A DNA stretch of 64,000 bases from Rhodococcus sp. ARC_M6 (GCF_022810305.1 NZ_JALGQH010000006.1:124001-188000), one strand, 5' to 3'. Shown: positions 1-10,660, numbered from the stretch's first letter. The notes: generated from the sequence alone by a model not told the origin. Program-made: numbers and translations.

Positions 1-198
1 CGTACGTACCGCGGTACCACCCCGCTTGCAACACGTGAATCCGGCGACGTTCACCTTCCGGACTTCCGGTTACCTCTCTGATCGAGCTGTGACGGGCTCA
101 CCCGTTCGGTTCTACTGAGTGCCCGGCAGGCTCGATTGCCTACTGAATCACCGTTCTTCCGAAGGCTCCCCGGTGATAGCCGGTTCATCGCCAGATAA
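1..198 (-). promoter_or_regulatory. T-box leader of ileS (ultrashort stem I type), cut by window edge
   Basis: Read on the minus strand, bases 21-10 give the T-box sequence GGTGGTACCGCG, the antiterminator/antisequestrator element that pairs with the acceptor end of uncharged tRNA. Upstream, around 180-155, is a short stem of the form GCTATCACCGGGGAGC followed by CTTCGGAAGAACG; the ATC at 177-175 sits where the specifier codon is expected, so the cognate tRNA would be tRNA-Ile. This compact architecture is the one known for actinobacterial ileS leaders, which are thought to act on translation initiation. The regulated gene would start to the left of base 1 and is not visible, so ileS is an inference from specifier and known gene order. 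Confidence 0.88.
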
Positions 199-230
199 AT
201 CCTAATTAGCCTGTGTTCGTGTCGACCAGT

Positions 231-512
231 CTAATGCTCGTCGTTTTCATTCGCTGATCCGCCATCGGTGTGCGCAGAATCGGGCGCGTCCCCGGAATCC
301 GGGATCGGCCCGGCCCCGGAGACAGCGGACCGATCCGGCTCATCCAACGGCAGAACCGCCCTCTTGCTGGTCAGCGCACTGACCAGCAAGAGAACGGCAC
401 CTGCGATGCAAATTGCGATACAAGCCCACGCCCAGACAATCGAACCGGTTGCCAGAGCAATGACCAGGAACGCGAATCCTGCCGCAGCGAGAACTATCGT
501 CGAGACCAGCAC
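231..512 (-). CDS. Small membrane protein, Rv2144c-like, unknown function
   Basis: A 93-residue protein with two hydrophobic segments (about residues 3-22 and 26-45) followed by a positively charged turn (TSKR) and a hydrophilic, acidic tail rich in Asp, Ser, Gly and Glu. It lies directly downstream of wag31 on the same strand and upstream of the ileS T-box, the place occupied by the small membrane protein Rv2144c in M. tuberculosis. The position suggests a link to polar growth or the envelope, but no catalytic motif is visible and the function is unknown. Confidence 0.75.
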   Translation of the reverse strand: MLVSTIVLAAAGFAFLVIALATGSIVWAWACIAICIAGAVLLLVSALTSKRAVLPLDEPDRSAVSGAGPIPDSGDAPDSAHTDGGSANENDEH

Positions 513-559
513 GTGTCACCCTCTACCGGTGTCGCCGCTGACCGTCGAGAATCTCTCGG

Positions 560-1384
560 TCAGCTGTTTCCCTTTGCGAACGACGGGCTGAAAGATTCCT
601 GGCCACCGTCGACCGGCACTGCGGAACCGCGCTGTTCGAGCTCTTCGAGCTGCGATTCCAGGTAGGACTTGAGACGCACCCGGTACTCACGTTCGAACGT
701 CTTGAGCTGCTCGATACGGCCTTCGAGGACCGAACGCTGCTGGTTGATCGTCGCCATGATCTCGGTGTGCTTCTTCTCGGCGTCTGCCTTGAGAGCATCG
801 GCCTTCTCCTGAGCCTGACGAAGCTGGGTCTCGGAGCGAGTCTGCGCGTCGGTGAGCATTGCTTCCGACTTGTTGCGCGCGTCAGAGATCATGCCGTCGG
901 CCTTGCTGCGAGCTTCGCTCATCAGCTGCTCGGAGTTGGTACGAGCGCTTCCGAGCAACTGCTCGGACTCCGCCTTGGCATCACCGGTGAGGCGATCAGC
1001 CATCTCCTGCGCCAGGCCGAGGACCTTGGCTGCCTGCATGTGTGTGTCAGCGCTCTGCGGTACCGGAGCTGCTGCGGCCACGGGGACCGGTGCCACGACG
1101 GGAGCGGGCTTGGGAGCCTCGACCACGCGAGCCGGTTCAGGCTTGGGCTGCGGAGCAACCGGAGCAGCCTGCGCACCAGCGGGCGCCTTCTTCGCGGCGG
1201 CAAGTTCCTGATCCAGCTCACCTACGCGCTGATGCAAATCTGCATTTTCTTCGATGAGCTGCGACAGTGCCTGCTCGACGAGATCAAGAAAAGCGTCGAC
1301 CTCGTCTTCGTTGTAGCCACGCTTGCCGATAGGCGGCTTGCTGAACGCAACGTTGTGCACGTCAGCTGGAGTCAGTTGCGGCAT
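560..1384 (-). CDS. wag31: Wag31/DivIVA polar growth scaffold
   Basis: A 274-residue cytoplasmic coiled-coil protein that marks poles and septa and recruits the elongation machinery in Corynebacteriales. The N-terminus ([11 protein letters not shown]... then [14 protein letters not shown], residues 4-35) is the membrane-curvature-binding DivIVA domain. A first coiled coil (about 35-66) is followed by an Ala/Pro/Val-rich linker (about 67-112) and a long Ala/Glu/Lys/Gln-rich coiled coil (about 115-245) with near-repeated units around [10 protein letters not shown] and SETQL. Length and layout match mycobacterial Wag31 (about 260 residues). It sits at the end of the dcw cluster after the YggT-like gene. 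Confidence 0.96.
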   Translation of the reverse strand: MPQLTPADVHNVAFSKPPIGKRGYNEDEVDAFLDLVEQALSQLIEENADLHQRVGELDQELAAAKKAPAGAQAAPVAPQPKPEPARVVEAPKPAPVVAPVPVAAAAPVPQSADTHMQAAKVLGLAQEMADRLTGDAKAESEQLLGSARTNSEQLMSEARSKADGMISDARNKSEAMLTDAQTRSETQLRQAQEKADALKADAEKKHTEIMATINQQRSVLEGRIEQLKTFEREYRVRLKSYLESQLEELEQRGSAVPVDGGQESFSPSFAKGNS

Positions 1385-1500
1385 GGAAGGATCCCTTCAC
1401 GCGTCATTAGGCGGTCTAGCAAGCATTCAGCTACAGCACGGTGTACGTAGCGGCGAACCGCCACACGAGCTATGGGTTCCATTCTGGCACACCCGCTCTA

Positions 1501-1788
1501 CTACCGCGCCGAGCCGACAACCGACATCAGGATGATGACGATGAAAAGCAAGACCATGATGGATAGATCCAGGCGAACTCCACCCAAGTTGATCGGAGGG
1601 ATCAACTTGCGAAGAAGTTTCACCGGCGGATCGGTGATAGTGAAAACTGCTTCGAGAATGACTGCGACCACTCCCGACGGTCGCCAGTCTCTGGCGAACG
1701 AACGAACGAACTCGACTATTACTCTGCCGATCAGCAAAAGCCAGAACAGCACCAGCACGAGATAGATCACATCAAAAAGCGCGCTCAC
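1501..1788 (-). CDS. YggT-family membrane protein
   Basis: A 95-residue integral membrane protein with two hydrophobic helices (about residues 3-25 and 72-93) around a conserved hydrophilic part containing FVRSFARDW and TDPPVKLLRKLIPP, typical of the YggT family. The frame is open further upstream, but the GTG at 1788 is chosen because it places the first helix at the N-terminus as in the actinobacterial homologue Rv2146c (96 residues, recalled). It lies between sepF and wag31. The family is associated with division or envelope functions, but its biochemical role is not established. Confidence 0.88.
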   Translation of the reverse strand: MSALFDVIYLVLVLFWLLLIGRVIVEFVRSFARDWRPSGVVAVILEAVFTITDPPVKLLRKLIPPINLGGVRLDLSIMVLLFIVIILMSVVGSAR

Positions 1789-1977
1789 ACCCTCACTCTG
1801 CCTGACTTCTGCGTGGCGTCCAAAACAGACATCCTGCATCGGCAGCAAAACCGGAGCTCCGCAAACTCACTGAATCACGAGCGGGCACGCCGTCGATCGA
1901 GGTCATCTGCACGGGCTTCAGCCAACCAACATTCGCAGCGTTTCCGCTGTTCAGGGAGCTATCCGTAATCGAGAGAA

Positions 1978-2628
1978 TCATTTTTGGCTGTAGAAGCCTG
2001 TCTCCGCGATGCGACGACGCTCCTCGGCCGACACATCGATGTCAGCCGGTGAGAGAAGAAACACCTTGGTGGCGACCTTGTCGAACGAACCGCGCAGGGC
2101 AAATGCAAGACCGGCGGCAAAATCGACCAGTCGCTTTGCGTCGGCATTGCTCATGTCGACCAAATCCATGATGACGGGTGTTCCGTCGCGGAATCGCTCA
2201 CCGATGGTCCGGGCTTCGGCGTAACTCTGCGGGCGCAGCGTCGTGATCTTCGCCAGCGGGCCGCCGTCGTCGACTACAGGAGCGCGGCGAACCTCGGGGC
2301 GCTCGGCACGAGCGTCGACTGCAAGGTTTCCGCGACTCGCCGGGCGCGGTGCCATCGAGGGGCGCGGCGCGCGGCTTCCGACTGCATCGATGCGCGGACG
2401 CGAATCGTAACGATCGAAATCGGCTTCTTCCTCTTCACGACGACTGGGTGCGTAACCGGCCTTCGAGAACGCCGGCTCGGCGAACTCTCGGTCATCGCGT
2501 TCGGCGTAACCATCGTGACTACGACGAGGTGCGCGACGAGCCTGGTCGGGCTCCTCCACGTACTCGTCCTCGTAGTCATCGAGGGGAACCATGCCGAAGT
2601 AAGCCTTGAACTTGTGCAGGTTGCTCAT
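1978..2628 (-). CDS. sepF: SepF, membrane anchor of the FtsZ ring
   Basis: A 216-residue protein. The start, [19 protein letters not shown], is the amphipathic membrane-binding helix and linker of actinobacterial SepF. A long charged disordered linker (about 20-125) leads to the C-terminal SepF fold (about 128-212) with [20 protein letters not shown], then [22 protein letters not shown]. SepF tethers FtsZ to the membrane by binding the FtsZ C-terminal peptide, which is intact in the ftsZ of this window. It is encoded 85 nt downstream of yggS. Confidence 0.96.
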   Translation of the reverse strand: MSNLHKFKAYFGMVPLDDYEDEYVEEPDQARRAPRRSHDGYAERDDREFAEPAFSKAGYAPSRREEEEADFDRYDSRPRIDAVGSRAPRPSMAPRPASRGNLAVDARAERPEVRRAPVVDDGGPLAKITTLRPQSYAEARTIGERFRDGTPVIMDLVDMSNADAKRLVDFAAGLAFALRGSFDKVATKVFLLSPADIDVSAEERRRIAETGFYSQK

Positions 2629-2713
2629 TGATCGACCTTCCTTGGCGCGGCGGAATCAATCCGACTGCGACCGGTCGCAGCGGTGTGGACGGGTTGGGCG
2701 ATCACCTGAGCGA

Positions 2714-3466
2714 TCATTTCGAGGTTACTGGTCGTGAGCCGAGCAGTGCGGTTCCGACACGCACGCATGTCGATCCGTGGCGAACTGCGGCCTCCAGATC
2801 ACCGGTCATACCGGCCGACAATTCGATTGCCTTCGGGTGTGACTCGAGGAGCGCTCGATGCGCGTCGTGCAGGATCGAGAACTGCTCGTCGGGATCTGTA
2901 CCCAGCGGCGGAACGGCCATCAGGCCGGCGAAATCCAGACCTTCTGCTGTCTCGATCTTGTCTGCGAGAGGTGCCAATTCTTCGAGAGTGACACCGCCAC
3001 GCGAGGGGTCTCCGTCGAGACTGACTTGGATCAGCACTCGCAGTGGCGAGGTGCGATCATTGTCGTCAAGCGCGCCGAGTGCCCCACGATCGAGGGCAGC
3101 GGCCAGCCGGGGGCTGTCAACGGAATGAATTGCGTAGGCCCACTTGGCGACGGATCGCGCCTTGTTCCGCTGCAACTGGCCGATCATGTGCCAGCGAACA
3201 AGCTCGGCGGAATCAGTACGCGTCACAGCGTCGAATTCCGCGACCTTCGTGATCGCTTCCTGCTCTCGGGACTCCCCGAACTCACGGCAACCCAAGTCGT
3301 AGAGAATTCGCGCATCCGATGCCGGAAAATACTTTGTCACCGGCAGGAGTTTCACGTCGGCGGTGGGCCGACCGGCAGCGACACACGCCGCCGCCAGCCT
3401 GGCCCGGACCGAGTCGAGCGCCGACGCGATGTCGGCTACTCGCGAAGAATCGGCGTCGTCGTTCAT
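2714..3466 (-). CDS. YggS/PLPBP-family pyridoxal phosphate homeostasis protein
   Basis: A 250-residue single-domain PLP-binding TIM-barrel protein. The PLP lysine lies in LLPVTKYFPASD (about residues 41-52), and the family signature WHMIGQLQRNK (about 117-127) and the phosphate-binding end LSAGMTGDLEAAVRHGSTCVRVGTALLG are present. The family maintains the intracellular B6 and amino acid balance and has no known catalytic reaction. It is 9 nt downstream of pgeF on the same strand, as in the conserved ftsZ-pgeF-yggS-sepF order. Confidence 0.94.
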   Translation of the reverse strand: MNDDADSSRVADIASALDSVRARLAAACVAAGRPTADVKLLPVTKYFPASDARILYDLGCREFGESREQEAITKVAEFDAVTRTDSAELVRWHMIGQLQRNKARSVAKWAYAIHSVDSPRLAAALDRGALGALDDNDRTSPLRVLIQVSLDGDPSRGGVTLEELAPLADKIETAEGLDFAGLMAVPPLGTDPDEQFSILHDAHRALLESHPKAIELSAGMTGDLEAAVRHGSTCVRVGTALLGSRPVTSK

Positions 3467-3475
3467 ACGAATGAC

Positions 3476-4270
3476 CTAGTCGGTTTCCGCAGCTGCGGAT
3501 TCGGCTGGTGCGGACGCGACCGGAGATTCGGCCGGTGCGATCGGATCCATCCAGATCACTGCGGCCTGACGTCCGGTCAGTGACTCGCGACGATGACTGA
3601 ACAGTGCTTTGTCCTCGATGGTGCAACGAGGATCCTCGGCGACGCCCTTGACACCGGCATCGAGGAGTTGCTTGCGGATTCCGGCCCGGAGGTCGAGTCC
3701 GGGAGTTCCCTTTGCCGTGCGAGTTGCACTGCCCGGCAAGTGCTTTTCCACATCCGCGCGCATCGAAGCGGGGACCTCGTACTGGCGACCGCTGGCGGCC
3801 GGTCCGAGGAAGGCCCCAATCCGGGAAACGTCGGCACCCTGGCGCACCATCTCAGCCAGCACACGCGGCACGATTCCGATACGAGCGCCGATCCGGCCGG
3901 CATGAATCGCGGCGATCACTCCGGCTTGTTCGTCGGACAGCAAGACCGGAACACAGTCGGCGCTGAGCGTCGCGAGAGCCAACCCGGGGACGGTGGTGAC
4001 CAGAGCATCGGTCACCGCAATGACCTCATTCGTCGGCTCCGTCACGACAGTGACGTTGCGCGAATGGATTTGTTCCATCCAGACAAGGTGATTCGGCTCG
4101 ACGCCGATTTCCTGCGCGAGGCGCCGACGATTGGACTCGACGGCGTCGGCGTTGTCTCCAACATGGTCACCGAGGTTGAACGAGTCGTACGGCGCCTGTG
4201 AAACACCGCCTGCTCGACTCGTCACGACGCGGCGGACTCGAAAATTAGCGGTCGACTTCTCGGTACTCAA
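3476..4270 (-). CDS. pgeF: PgeF/YfiH-family purine nucleoside phosphorylase (laccase domain)
   Basis: A 264-residue protein of the DUF152/laccase-domain family. Motifs seen: SRAGGVSQAPYDSFNLGDHVGD near the N-terminus, LSADCVPVLL with the metal/cysteine site, AAIHAGRIG, and the C-terminal segment with CTIED and FSHRRES. The family was first linked to peptidoglycan editing and polyphenol oxidation and later shown to act on purine nucleosides. The start is TTG at 4270. The C-terminus carries an extra Ala/Glu-rich tail of about 25 residues. It is separated from ftsZ by about 144 nt containing an imperfect hairpin. Confidence 0.92.
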   Translation of the reverse strand: MSTEKSTANFRVRRVVTSRAGGVSQAPYDSFNLGDHVGDNADAVESNRRRLAQEIGVEPNHLVWMEQIHSRNVTVVTEPTNEVIAVTDALVTTVPGLALATLSADCVPVLLSDEQAGVIAAIHAGRIGARIGIVPRVLAEMVRQGADVSRIGAFLGPAASGRQYEVPASMRADVEKHLPGSATRTAKGTPGLDLRAGIRKQLLDAGVKGVAEDPRCTIEDKALFSHRRESLTGRQAAVIWMDPIAPAESPVASAPAESAAAETD

Positions 4271-4359
4271 GATTTTGTGCTCACAAACGTCGAATGTTCA
4301 CTGCTACATGGGACATGATCCGGGTGCAGTTCCTGGATGAAGAAAGGATCAGTCAAGAA

Positions 4360-4387
4360 CAGGGTACCCAGAAAACTGGATACCCTG
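4360..4387 (-). terminator. Possible weak terminator or attenuator after ftsZ
   Basis: Two 12-nt arms (4360-4371 and 4376-4387) pair with one mismatch around an AAAA/TTTT loop. On the minus strand the hairpin follows the ftsZ stop and is followed by TTCTTG, a poor U-tract, so it may only dampen read-through from ftsZ into pgeF or act in mRNA processing. Seen in sequence; function inferred. Confidence 0.35.
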
Positions 4388-4414
4388 ACCTCGAGACTGT
4401 GCGCGGCGCTGTTG

Positions 4415-5602
4415 TCAGCGACGCATGAAGACGGGAACGTCGACGTCGTCGTCGCCGTCATCTTCCGGCTGTGGTGCGTGACGCGGGCCGTCGAGCGGCG
4501 GCAGCGAGCCCCCGCCGATGGGCTCACGCGCAACCGGAACCTGCTGCTCCACAGGGGATTCCGCCGCTACGGGCGAACGTCCGACCTCGCCCGCACGGCC
4601 GGCGCCGATGGATCCACGGCCAGGCGCACCCGACTCGACCGGACGACGCGCAGGCGCACCGCCGTCGAAACCGGCAGCGATGACTGTCACACGAACTTCG
4701 TCGCCGAGTGAATCGTCGATGACTGTTCCGAAGATGATGTTGGCGTCGATGTGTGCAGCTTCCTGCACGAGCGTAGCCGCTTCGTTGATCTCGAACAGGC
4801 CGAGATCGCTGCCACCGGCGATCGACAACAGAACGCCGCGGGCGCCTTCCATCGATGCTTCGAGAAGCGGCGAGTTGATCGCGGACTCAGCGGCTTTGAT
4901 CGCTCGGCCTTCGCCGCGGGACGAGCCGATACCCATGAGTGCGCTACCGGCACCGGACATAACGCCCTTCACGTCCGCGAAGTCCACGTTGATCAGTCCG
5001 GGAGTGGTGATCAGGTCGGTGATGCCCTGAACGCCGTTGAGGAGAACCTCGTCGGCGCTACGGAACGCATCCATCAGACTGACAGCCGCGTCACCGAGCT
5101 GGAGCAGGCGATCGTTGGGGATGACGATGAGCGTGTCGCACGACTCTCGCAATTGCTGAATTCCCGCGTCGGCCTGGCCACCACGGCGCTTGCCTTCGAA
5201 GGAAAACGGCCGCGTCACGACGCCGACCGTCAGTGCGCCCAACTTCCGGGCGATAGCCGCGACGACAGGGGCGCCACCGGTTCCGGTTCCACCGCCTTCA
5301 CCAGCGGTCACGAACACCATATCGGCGCCCTTGATGACTTCTTCGATCTCGTCCTTGTGATCCTCGGCAGCCTTGCGGCCGACCTCAGGATCGGCACCGG
5401 CACCGAGACCGCGGGTCAGTTCGCGACCGACGTCGAGTTTGACGTCGGCGTCACTCATCAGGAGGGCTTGCGCGTCCGTGTTGACCGCGATGAACTCGAC
5501 TCCCTTGAGTCCCTGTTCGATCATGCGGTTGACTGCGTTCACGCCGCCGCCGCCGATGCCGACGACCTTGATTACGGCGAGGTAGTTATGCGGGGGCGTC
5601 AT
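4415..5602 (-). CDS. ftsZ: FtsZ cell-division GTPase
   Basis: A 395-residue tubulin homologue that forms the Z-ring. It shows the GTP-binding [13 protein letters not shown] (about residues 15-27), the tubulin signature [15 protein letters not shown] (about 101-115) and the T7 loop region [12 protein letters not shown] variable Gly/Pro/Ala-rich linker (about 320-380) precedes the C-terminal peptide [12 protein letters not shown], which binds SepF. Length is close to mycobacterial FtsZ (about 380). It is preceded by 219 nt without a gene, so ftsZ probably has its own promoter besides the upstream dcw operon. Confidence 0.98.
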   Translation of the reverse strand: MTPPHNYLAVIKVVGIGGGGVNAVNRMIEQGLKGVEFIAVNTDAQALLMSDADVKLDVGRELTRGLGAGADPEVGRKAAEDHKDEIEEVIKGADMVFVTAGEGGGTGTGGAPVVAAIARKLGALTVGVVTRPFSFEGKRRGGQADAGIQQLRESCDTLIVIPNDRLLQLGDAAVSLMDAFRSADEVLLNGVQGITDLITTPGLINVDFADVKGVMSGAGSALMGIGSSRGEGRAIKAAESAINSPLLEASMEGARGVLLSIAGGSDLGLFEINEAATLVQEAAHIDANIIFGTVIDDSLGDEVRVTVIAAGFDGGAPARRPVESGAPGRGSIGAGRAGEVGRSPVAAESPVEQQVPVAREPIGGGSLPPLDGPRHAPQPEDDGDDDVDVPVFMRR

Positions 5603-5821
5603 CGGCTCTCGCCTTCCGTGTCGTATTACGCATTGTTTGTCTATTGCTGGATGAAGCTGGGTAACGCTGAAATCTCAACTCTCAACCTCAACCACAGGGT
5701 TAGAGTTATGTCAAGTACTCGATCTGAAACCAAACGCTATGCATCGACGTCACGATCCGCCATTAGGCGCGCCGAGACAGACGGAAGTATTTGACGTAAA
5801 TACACTCTAGTTCGACGCAAG
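5603..5821 (-). promoter_or_regulatory. ftsQ-ftsZ intergenic region, likely ftsZ promoter region with CTCAAC repeats
   Basis: The 219 nt between ftsQ and ftsZ is the largest break inside the dcw gene string before ftsZ. On the minus strand a TTGACA hexamer is present (5714-5709), but no convincing -10 follows at 16-18 nt. Three copies of GTTGAG (plus-strand CTCAAC at 5674, 5681 and 5687) are stacked just downstream. A promoter here is expected from the biology of ftsZ, but the exact elements are not defined by eye. Confidence 0.4.
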
Positions 5822-6634
5822 CTAGCGCACCGTCGGAAGATCAGGACTCGACACGTCGTAGGTCTGACCCGGCTGAGTCAGCAGCGGAAGCGTCACCGCG
5901 GCCTTACGATCAGACTTCTCGACGCCTCCCCAGTTGACCACTCGTCCGTCCACCAGAGTCAACGACACATCCGAAATCGACCGCGCCGCAACCTCTCCCA
6001 CTTGGAAACGTAGCTCCGGCGGCAAGGCAGCAAGGACATTCAACGCAGCCAACGTCGACGGATCGTTCCACCCCGGTGTTGCCGTCACCAATCGCGGCAC
6101 ACCTGGCGGCGGAACACCGATCTCGAAATCGACGCCCGTTTCGTCCAGAAAATGCGCGCCTTCCGGAGAATCGATGAACACGACCGGCACGCGTTCGGTC
6201 ACCGTCACGCGAATGGTCGACGGATACATTCGCTGCACCCGCGCCGACGCCACCTTGGGTATGGCCGCAACCCGAGCCGCAGCCGAGCCTGTGTCCACCC
6301 GCATCAGCGGCTGGCCGGCAGGTATCGCCAGCAAGTCGAGAATCTGCGCCTCATCGACCGTCGTCGCTCCCCAGACCTCGGTGCCGCGTACCGAAAGCAC
6401 CGGAGACAGCCACGCTGTCAGTAAAAGCCCGACGACGACCACTGTCGCGAACGGCAGCATGATCACGGGTCGCTTGAACCACGGACCCTTCGGCGTGGGC
6501 TCCGGTGCCGCGGCCGGCGCAGCTACTCGCGTCGAATAGCGGGATTCGGTTCGAGTGCTTCGCCGACGTGTGCTCGTGGCCCGCCGCGCACCCGGATCAC
6601 GACGACCACGGTGGCTGCGTGCGTCAGGACTCAT
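5822..6634 (-). CDS. ftsQ: FtsQ/DivIB division protein
   Basis: A 270-residue bitopic membrane protein. A basic cytoplasmic N-terminus (about 1-52, many Arg) is followed by one transmembrane helix (about 57-80), a POTRA domain starting at [20 protein letters not shown], and the FtsQ/DivIB beta domain with [20 protein letters not shown]. FtsQ links the early ring to the FtsL/FtsB/FtsW/FtsI synthase complex. The start ATG overlaps the murC stop by 4 nt. Confidence 0.95.
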   Translation of the reverse strand: MSPDARSHRGRRDPGARRATSTRRRSTRTESRYSTRVAAPAAAPEPTPKGPWFKRPVIMLPFATVVVVGLLLTAWLSPVLSVRGTEVWGATTVDEAQILDLLAIPAGQPLMRVDTGSAAARVAAIPKVASARVQRMYPSTIRVTVTERVPVVFIDSPEGAHFLDETGVDFEIGVPPPGVPRLVTATPGWNDPSTLAALNVLAALPPELRFQVGEVAARSISDVSLTLVDGRVVNWGGVEKSDRKAAVTLPLLTQPGQTYDVSSPDLPTVR

Positions 6635-8142
6635 TGCGACTGGGTGCGCTGAGCCTGATGAGGAGCCGTGCGCAGCGCATCGAGAATCTGCTTGCCCAAC
6701 ATCGTGACATCACCCGCACCCATCGTGATGACGATGTCGCCCGGGTGCGCGAGCCCGGCAACCTGGCGCGGCGCCAGCGACAGATCAGGCTGATAGTGAA
6801 CAGGCTTGGTGACCGACTGGGCCACCAAAGCCCCACTGACACCGGGCATCGGCTCTTCACGGGCGCCGTAGACGTCGAGCACGACCACCTCGTCGGCCAG
6901 GTCCAACGCAGCCGCGAACTCCGTAGCGAAGGTAGCCGTCCGCGAATACAGGTGCGGCTGGAATACCACGATTACCCGACCGGCCGCAGAATTCGATACC
7001 GACGAATCATCCTGCGGGCGAACGAGATCCGCCGCCGCACTCAGCACGGCACGCACCTCGGTGGGATGGTGCGCATAGTCGTCGAATACTCGCACTCCGC
7101 GCTCACGACCGGTGAACTGGAAACGTCGGTGCACTCCCCCGAATCCGGCGAGACCTTCGACGATTTCGTCGATTTCTGCGCCTGCGTCTTGGGCAGCCAA
7201 GAGTGCGGCAAGCGCATTCAACGCCATATGCCGTCCCGGAACCGCCATGCGCACCGTCCGCGCAGCCGCTTCTCCGGCCAACTGGAATTGAAGTACACCA
7301 CCTACGTCGTGGGCACGGAAATCGAGTAGGCGCACGCCCACCTCAACTCCGTCGACAGGCTCGAAGGCGTCAGCGGCATCGACATCCGCACTGCCGTAGC
7401 CGATAACCCGAATGTCTTTGCGGCCGGATGCAACTATGCGCTTCGCAAGATCCGCAGAACCCTCGTCGTCGAGGCACGCGATCAGCAGTCCGCCAGGAGC
7501 AAGCTTGTCGACAAAATCGTCGAATACCTGAACGTAATTCTCGACACTTCCGAAGTAATCCAGGTGATCAGCTTCGATATTTGTCACGACTATCGCGTCG
7601 GGGTCGTACTGCAGTAGCGACCCGTCGCTCTCGTCGGCCTCGGCCACGAAAACATCCCCACTGCCGTGGTGCGCATTGGTGCCGGCTTCGTTGAGTTCGC
7701 CACCCACTGCGAACGACGGGTCGAAACCGCAGTGCTGCAACGCAACCACCAGCATCGACGTCGTCGACGTCTTACCGTGAGTACCCGAAACCAGGAACGT
7801 GCGGTTTCCCTCCATCAACGACGCGAGAACCGCCGGCCGGAGAATCACCGGAATCCCACGACGTGCTGCCTCGACGAGTTCGGGGTTGTCCTTGGGAATG
7901 GCTGCATGCGTAGTGACAACTACGGTGGGCCCACCGGGCAACAAGTCGAGTGCGTCGGCGTCGTGACCGATACGGACTTGCGCTCCGCGCGCCCGCAACG
8001 CCAACACGCCACGGCTTTCCTTCGCGTCCGACCCTGACACGAGTCCGCCGCGGGACAACAAAATTCGTGCGATGCCGGACATGCCGGCACCACCTATTCC
8101 CACCATGTGTACTCGCTCGAGGTGGGCGGGCAGCGCGGTCAT
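6631..8142 (-). CDS. murC: MurC, UDP-N-acetylmuramate-L-alanine ligase
   Basis: A 503-residue cytoplasmic Mur ligase that adds L-Ala to UDP-MurNAc using ATP. It shows the N-terminal nucleotide fold [21 protein letters not shown], the ATP loop [13 protein letters not shown] (about 118-130), the metal-site region [10 protein letters not shown] and [10 protein letters not shown], and the C-terminal ligase domain [16 protein letters not shown]. Length is normal. It overlaps murG upstream and ftsQ downstream by 4 nt each. Confidence 0.97.
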   Translation of the reverse strand: MTALPAHLERVHMVGIGGAGMSGIARILLSRGGLVSGSDAKESRGVLALRARGAQVRIGHDADALDLLPGGPTVVVTTHAAIPKDNPELVEAARRGIPVILRPAVLASLMEGNRTFLVSGTHGKTSTTSMLVVALQHCGFDPSFAVGGELNEAGTNAHHGSGDVFVAEADESDGSLLQYDPDAIVVTNIEADHLDYFGSVENYVQVFDDFVDKLAPGGLLIACLDDEGSADLAKRIVASGRKDIRVIGYGSADVDAADAFEPVDGVEVGVRLLDFRAHDVGGVLQFQLAGEAAARTVRMAVPGRHMALNALAALLAAQDAGAEIDEIVEGLAGFGGVHRRFQFTGRERGVRVFDDYAHHPTEVRAVLSAAADLVRPQDDSSVSNSAAGRVIVVFQPHLYSRTATFATEFAAALDLADEVVVLDVYGAREEPMPGVSGALVAQSVTKPVHYQPDLSLAPRQVAGLAHPGDIVITMGAGDVTMLGKQILDALRTAPHQAQRTQSQ

Positions 8143-9311
8143 CGGTTTCCCCTAGTGTTGTTGCTTACTGCTGTGTTGTGGCGTTCCGCTGTTTCCAGCA
8201 CGATTCGCGCAATTTCCGTGGCGGCTGTTCTGTGCCCGAGGCCGCTGGCACCGTCACTCATCTCCTGCAGACGCGGCGCGTCGACAAGCAATGGCACGAC
8301 CGTGGCTGCTACAAATGCCGGGGTCAGTTCAGCGTCACTGACGATCATCGCGCCGCCCGCGGCGACCACAGGTTTTGCATTGAGTTCCTGCTCCCCGTTT
8401 CCGTGTGGCAACGGGACGTACACGGCCGGTAGTCCAACGGCCGACACCTCGGCAACCGTCATGGCACCGGAACGGCAAATCGTTGCGTCGGCGGCCGCAT
8501 ACGCGAGGTCCATCCGAGACAGGTACGGAACAGCAACATACGGCGCCGACGCCGAATGCTGCGTGACGACAAGCGAGTTCTTGGGTCCGTGCGCATGCAA
8601 CACGGAGATTCCGGCATCTGCCAGAGCCTGAGCCGCTCCGCTGACTGCATCGTTCAGTGATGCGGCGCCCTGCGAACCTCCGAACACCAGCAGAACCGGC
8701 CCGTCCTGCGGAAGCCCGAAGTACTCCCGAGCCTGCGAACGCAAGCCCGCGCGGTCGAAATTCGCGATGGACGCCCGAACCGGAATCCCCACGATGTCGG
8801 CATCCTCGGCGCCGCGATTCTTCACACCTGATCCCGGCACCGCAGCCAGAACCCGCGTTGCAAGTCGCGCGCCGATCTTGTTCGCAATCCCGGCACTGGC
8901 ATTGGCTTCGTGAATGACAATCGGGATATTGCGGCGGCGTCGAAGCAACCCACCGCGCGCAGCGAGGTACGCGGGCAACGCCACATATCCACCGAAACCC
9001 ACGATGACGTCCGCATCGACGGCGTCGAGGACCTCGCGCGTCTTACGGACCGAGGCCCGAAGCCGCATCGGGAGTTTCACCAGATCCATCGTCGGCTTAC
9101 GGGGCAGTGGGACCGGCGGGATCAGTTCGAGGGTGTATCCGCGGGCCGGTACCAACGTCGTTTCCAGACCTCGGGCCGTCCCGAGCGCTGTGATCACGGT
9201 GTCGGGAGCCAGAGCTTTCACTGCGTCCGCTACTGCCAGAGCTGGCTCGATATGACCGGCTGTTCCTCCTCCGGCCACTACTACCGACAGGGCCGAATTT
9301 TTGCCGCTCAC
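8139..9311 (-). CDS. murG: MurG, lipid II-forming GlcNAc transferase
   Basis: A 390-residue GT28 glycosyltransferase acting at the inner face of the membrane. It transfers GlcNAc from UDP-GlcNAc to lipid I to make lipid II. Motifs: the glycine-rich [19 protein letters not shown] near the N-terminus, [39 protein letters not shown], and the nucleotide-sugar site with [11 protein letters not shown] and [13 protein letters not shown]. It overlaps ftsW and murC by 4 nt each. Confidence 0.97.
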   Translation of the reverse strand: MSGKNSALSVVVAGGGTAGHIEPALAVADAVKALAPDTVITALGTARGLETTLVPARGYTLELIPPVPLPRKPTMDLVKLPMRLRASVRKTREVLDAVDADVIVGFGGYVALPAYLAARGGLLRRRRNIPIVIHEANASAGIANKIGARLATRVLAAVPGSGVKNRGAEDADIVGIPVRASIANFDRAGLRSQAREYFGLPQDGPVLLVFGGSQGAASLNDAVSGAAQALADAGISVLHAHGPKNSLVVTQHSASAPYVAVPYLSRMDLAYAAADATICRSGAMTVAEVSAVGLPAVYVPLPHGNGEQELNAKPVVAAGGAMIVSDAELTPAFVAATVVPLLVDAPRLQEMSDGASGLGHRTAATEIARIVLETAERHNTAVSNNTRGNR

Positions 9312-10660
9312 CTACGAATTCCTCGCTCTCGAATATCTTGTGGGTCCTGTGTGTTCCGAGTCGGCGCCTGCCGACGTCGTCCATTCTGCCCTGCCTGGCG
9401 TGCCGGCTCGTTTCGACGCTGCGGGGCAGCACGACGAACGCCGCCGGAAGCCCGGTACGGAACCGGCATGGGCAACCGCAGGAGCCTGGAAATCTTACCG
9501 TCCTGACCGGATTGCAGGGCTGCGATGGCTTCGGGTTCGTGACGCGCCGCGTTCGCAATGATGCCGAACATGAATAACGTGATCGCCAGCGACGAACCGC
9601 CCGCGGAGACCAGAGGCAACTGAAGGCCCGTCACGGGGAGCAATCCGATCACATATCCGATATTGATCATCGCTTGACCGACGATCCACGTGGTTGCCGT
9701 GGCGGAAAGCAGTCGCCAGAACGGATCGATACTTCGAGCCGCGATACGCAAGCCGGTGTAGACAAACCCCGCGAAGAGTCCGAGCACGACGAGACAACCG
9801 ACATACCCTAGTTCCTCGCCGATGATCGCAAAGATGAAGTCGTTGTGCGCGTTGGGCAGATAATTCCATTTAGCGGCACTCTGCCCCAACCCCACACCGA
9901 AGATCCTGCCGTCAGCGAGCGAATACAGAGCTTGCTTCGCTTGGTAATTGCCACCTTGAAGGTCGTCACTGGGATTGAAGAACGACTTGACCCGGTCCGA
10001 TCGGTATCCAGCGGTCAATGCCAGGGTTCCGGCGAGTACGACACCGGTCACGGCAATAGTTCCGAACAATTTCAACGGAAGACCGCCGAACCACAAGAGT
10101 GCACCGACGATAATGCCCAAAGCGATCGTCGTACTCAGGTTCGGTTGCGCGACAACCAAGGCGAACACCAGGAGCGCGGCCGGCACCAGCGGGATCAGGA
10201 TCGAGCGAACCGAATTGTCGCCAGGTCTCCTCGACGCAAGCAAGTGCGCGCCCCAAATTGCGAGCACAACTTTCATGAGCTCTGACGGTTGAAGCGAGAA
10301 CCCGCCCACTGTGAACCATCGACGCGCACCCTGAGCGGCGGTGCCGATTCCCGGAATAAGTACCAGCACAAGCATTACCAAAACGACGGCAAAAACCGGA
10401 AACGAGAATCGTCGAAGCGTGCGGGCCGGAATCCTCAAGGCCACATAAAAAAGTACCGAACCCAGCACCGCGAAGATCAACTGCTGAATGAACAACGAAT
10501 AGGCTGAGCCACCGCTTGTAAATTGCTCGACACCCGACGCGGACAGCACCATCACCAGGCCCAAGACCGTCAGCATCACGGCAATCGTGATCACCAGATG
10601 GAACGACGCCAACGGCCGCGCCAACCAGGCACCGATTCGGGTCTTGGGACCCTGAGTCAT
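9308..10660 (-). CDS. ftsW: FtsW, septal SEDS glycan polymerase
   Basis: A 450-residue polytopic SEDS protein with about ten membrane helices. It partners FtsI to polymerise lipid II at the septum. Signature segments are [34 protein letters not shown], the extracytoplasmic [19 protein letters not shown], and [19 protein letters not shown] near the end. The cytoplasmic tail (about 385-450) is rich in Arg, Gln and Pro. It overlaps murD and murG by 4 nt, consistent with a coupled operon. Confidence 0.96.
   Translation of the reverse strand: MTQGPKTRIGAWLARPLASFHLVITIAVMLTVLGLVMVLSASGVEQFTSGGSAYSLFIQQLIFAVLGSVLFYVALRIPARTLRRFSFPVFAVVLVMLVLVLIPGIGTAAQGARRWFTVGGFSLQPSELMKVVLAIWGAHLLASRRPGDNSVRSILIPLVPAALLVFALVVAQPNLSTTIALGIIVGALLWFGGLPLKLFGTIAVTGVVLAGTLALTAGYRSDRVKSFFNPSDDLQGGNYQAKQALYSLADGRIFGVGLGQSAAKWNYLPNAHNDFIFAIIGEELGYVGCLVVLGLFAGFVYTGLRIAARSIDPFWRLLSATATTWIVGQAMINIGYVIGLLPVTGLQLPLVSAGGSSLAITLFMFGIIANAARHEPEAIAALQSGQDGKISRLLRLPMPVPYRASGGVRRAAPQRRNEPARQAGQNGRRRQAPTRNTQDPQDIRERGIRR

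Noticed and set aside
767-1450. Long plus-strand frame opposite wag31
   Set aside because: It is a shadow of the Ala/Glu-rich wag31 coding strand; the protein has no domain and the minus-strand gene is unmistakable.
4751-5794. 347-codon plus-strand frame opposite ftsZ
   Set aside because: Runs antisense through all conserved FtsZ motifs; composition is that of a reverse-strand shadow.
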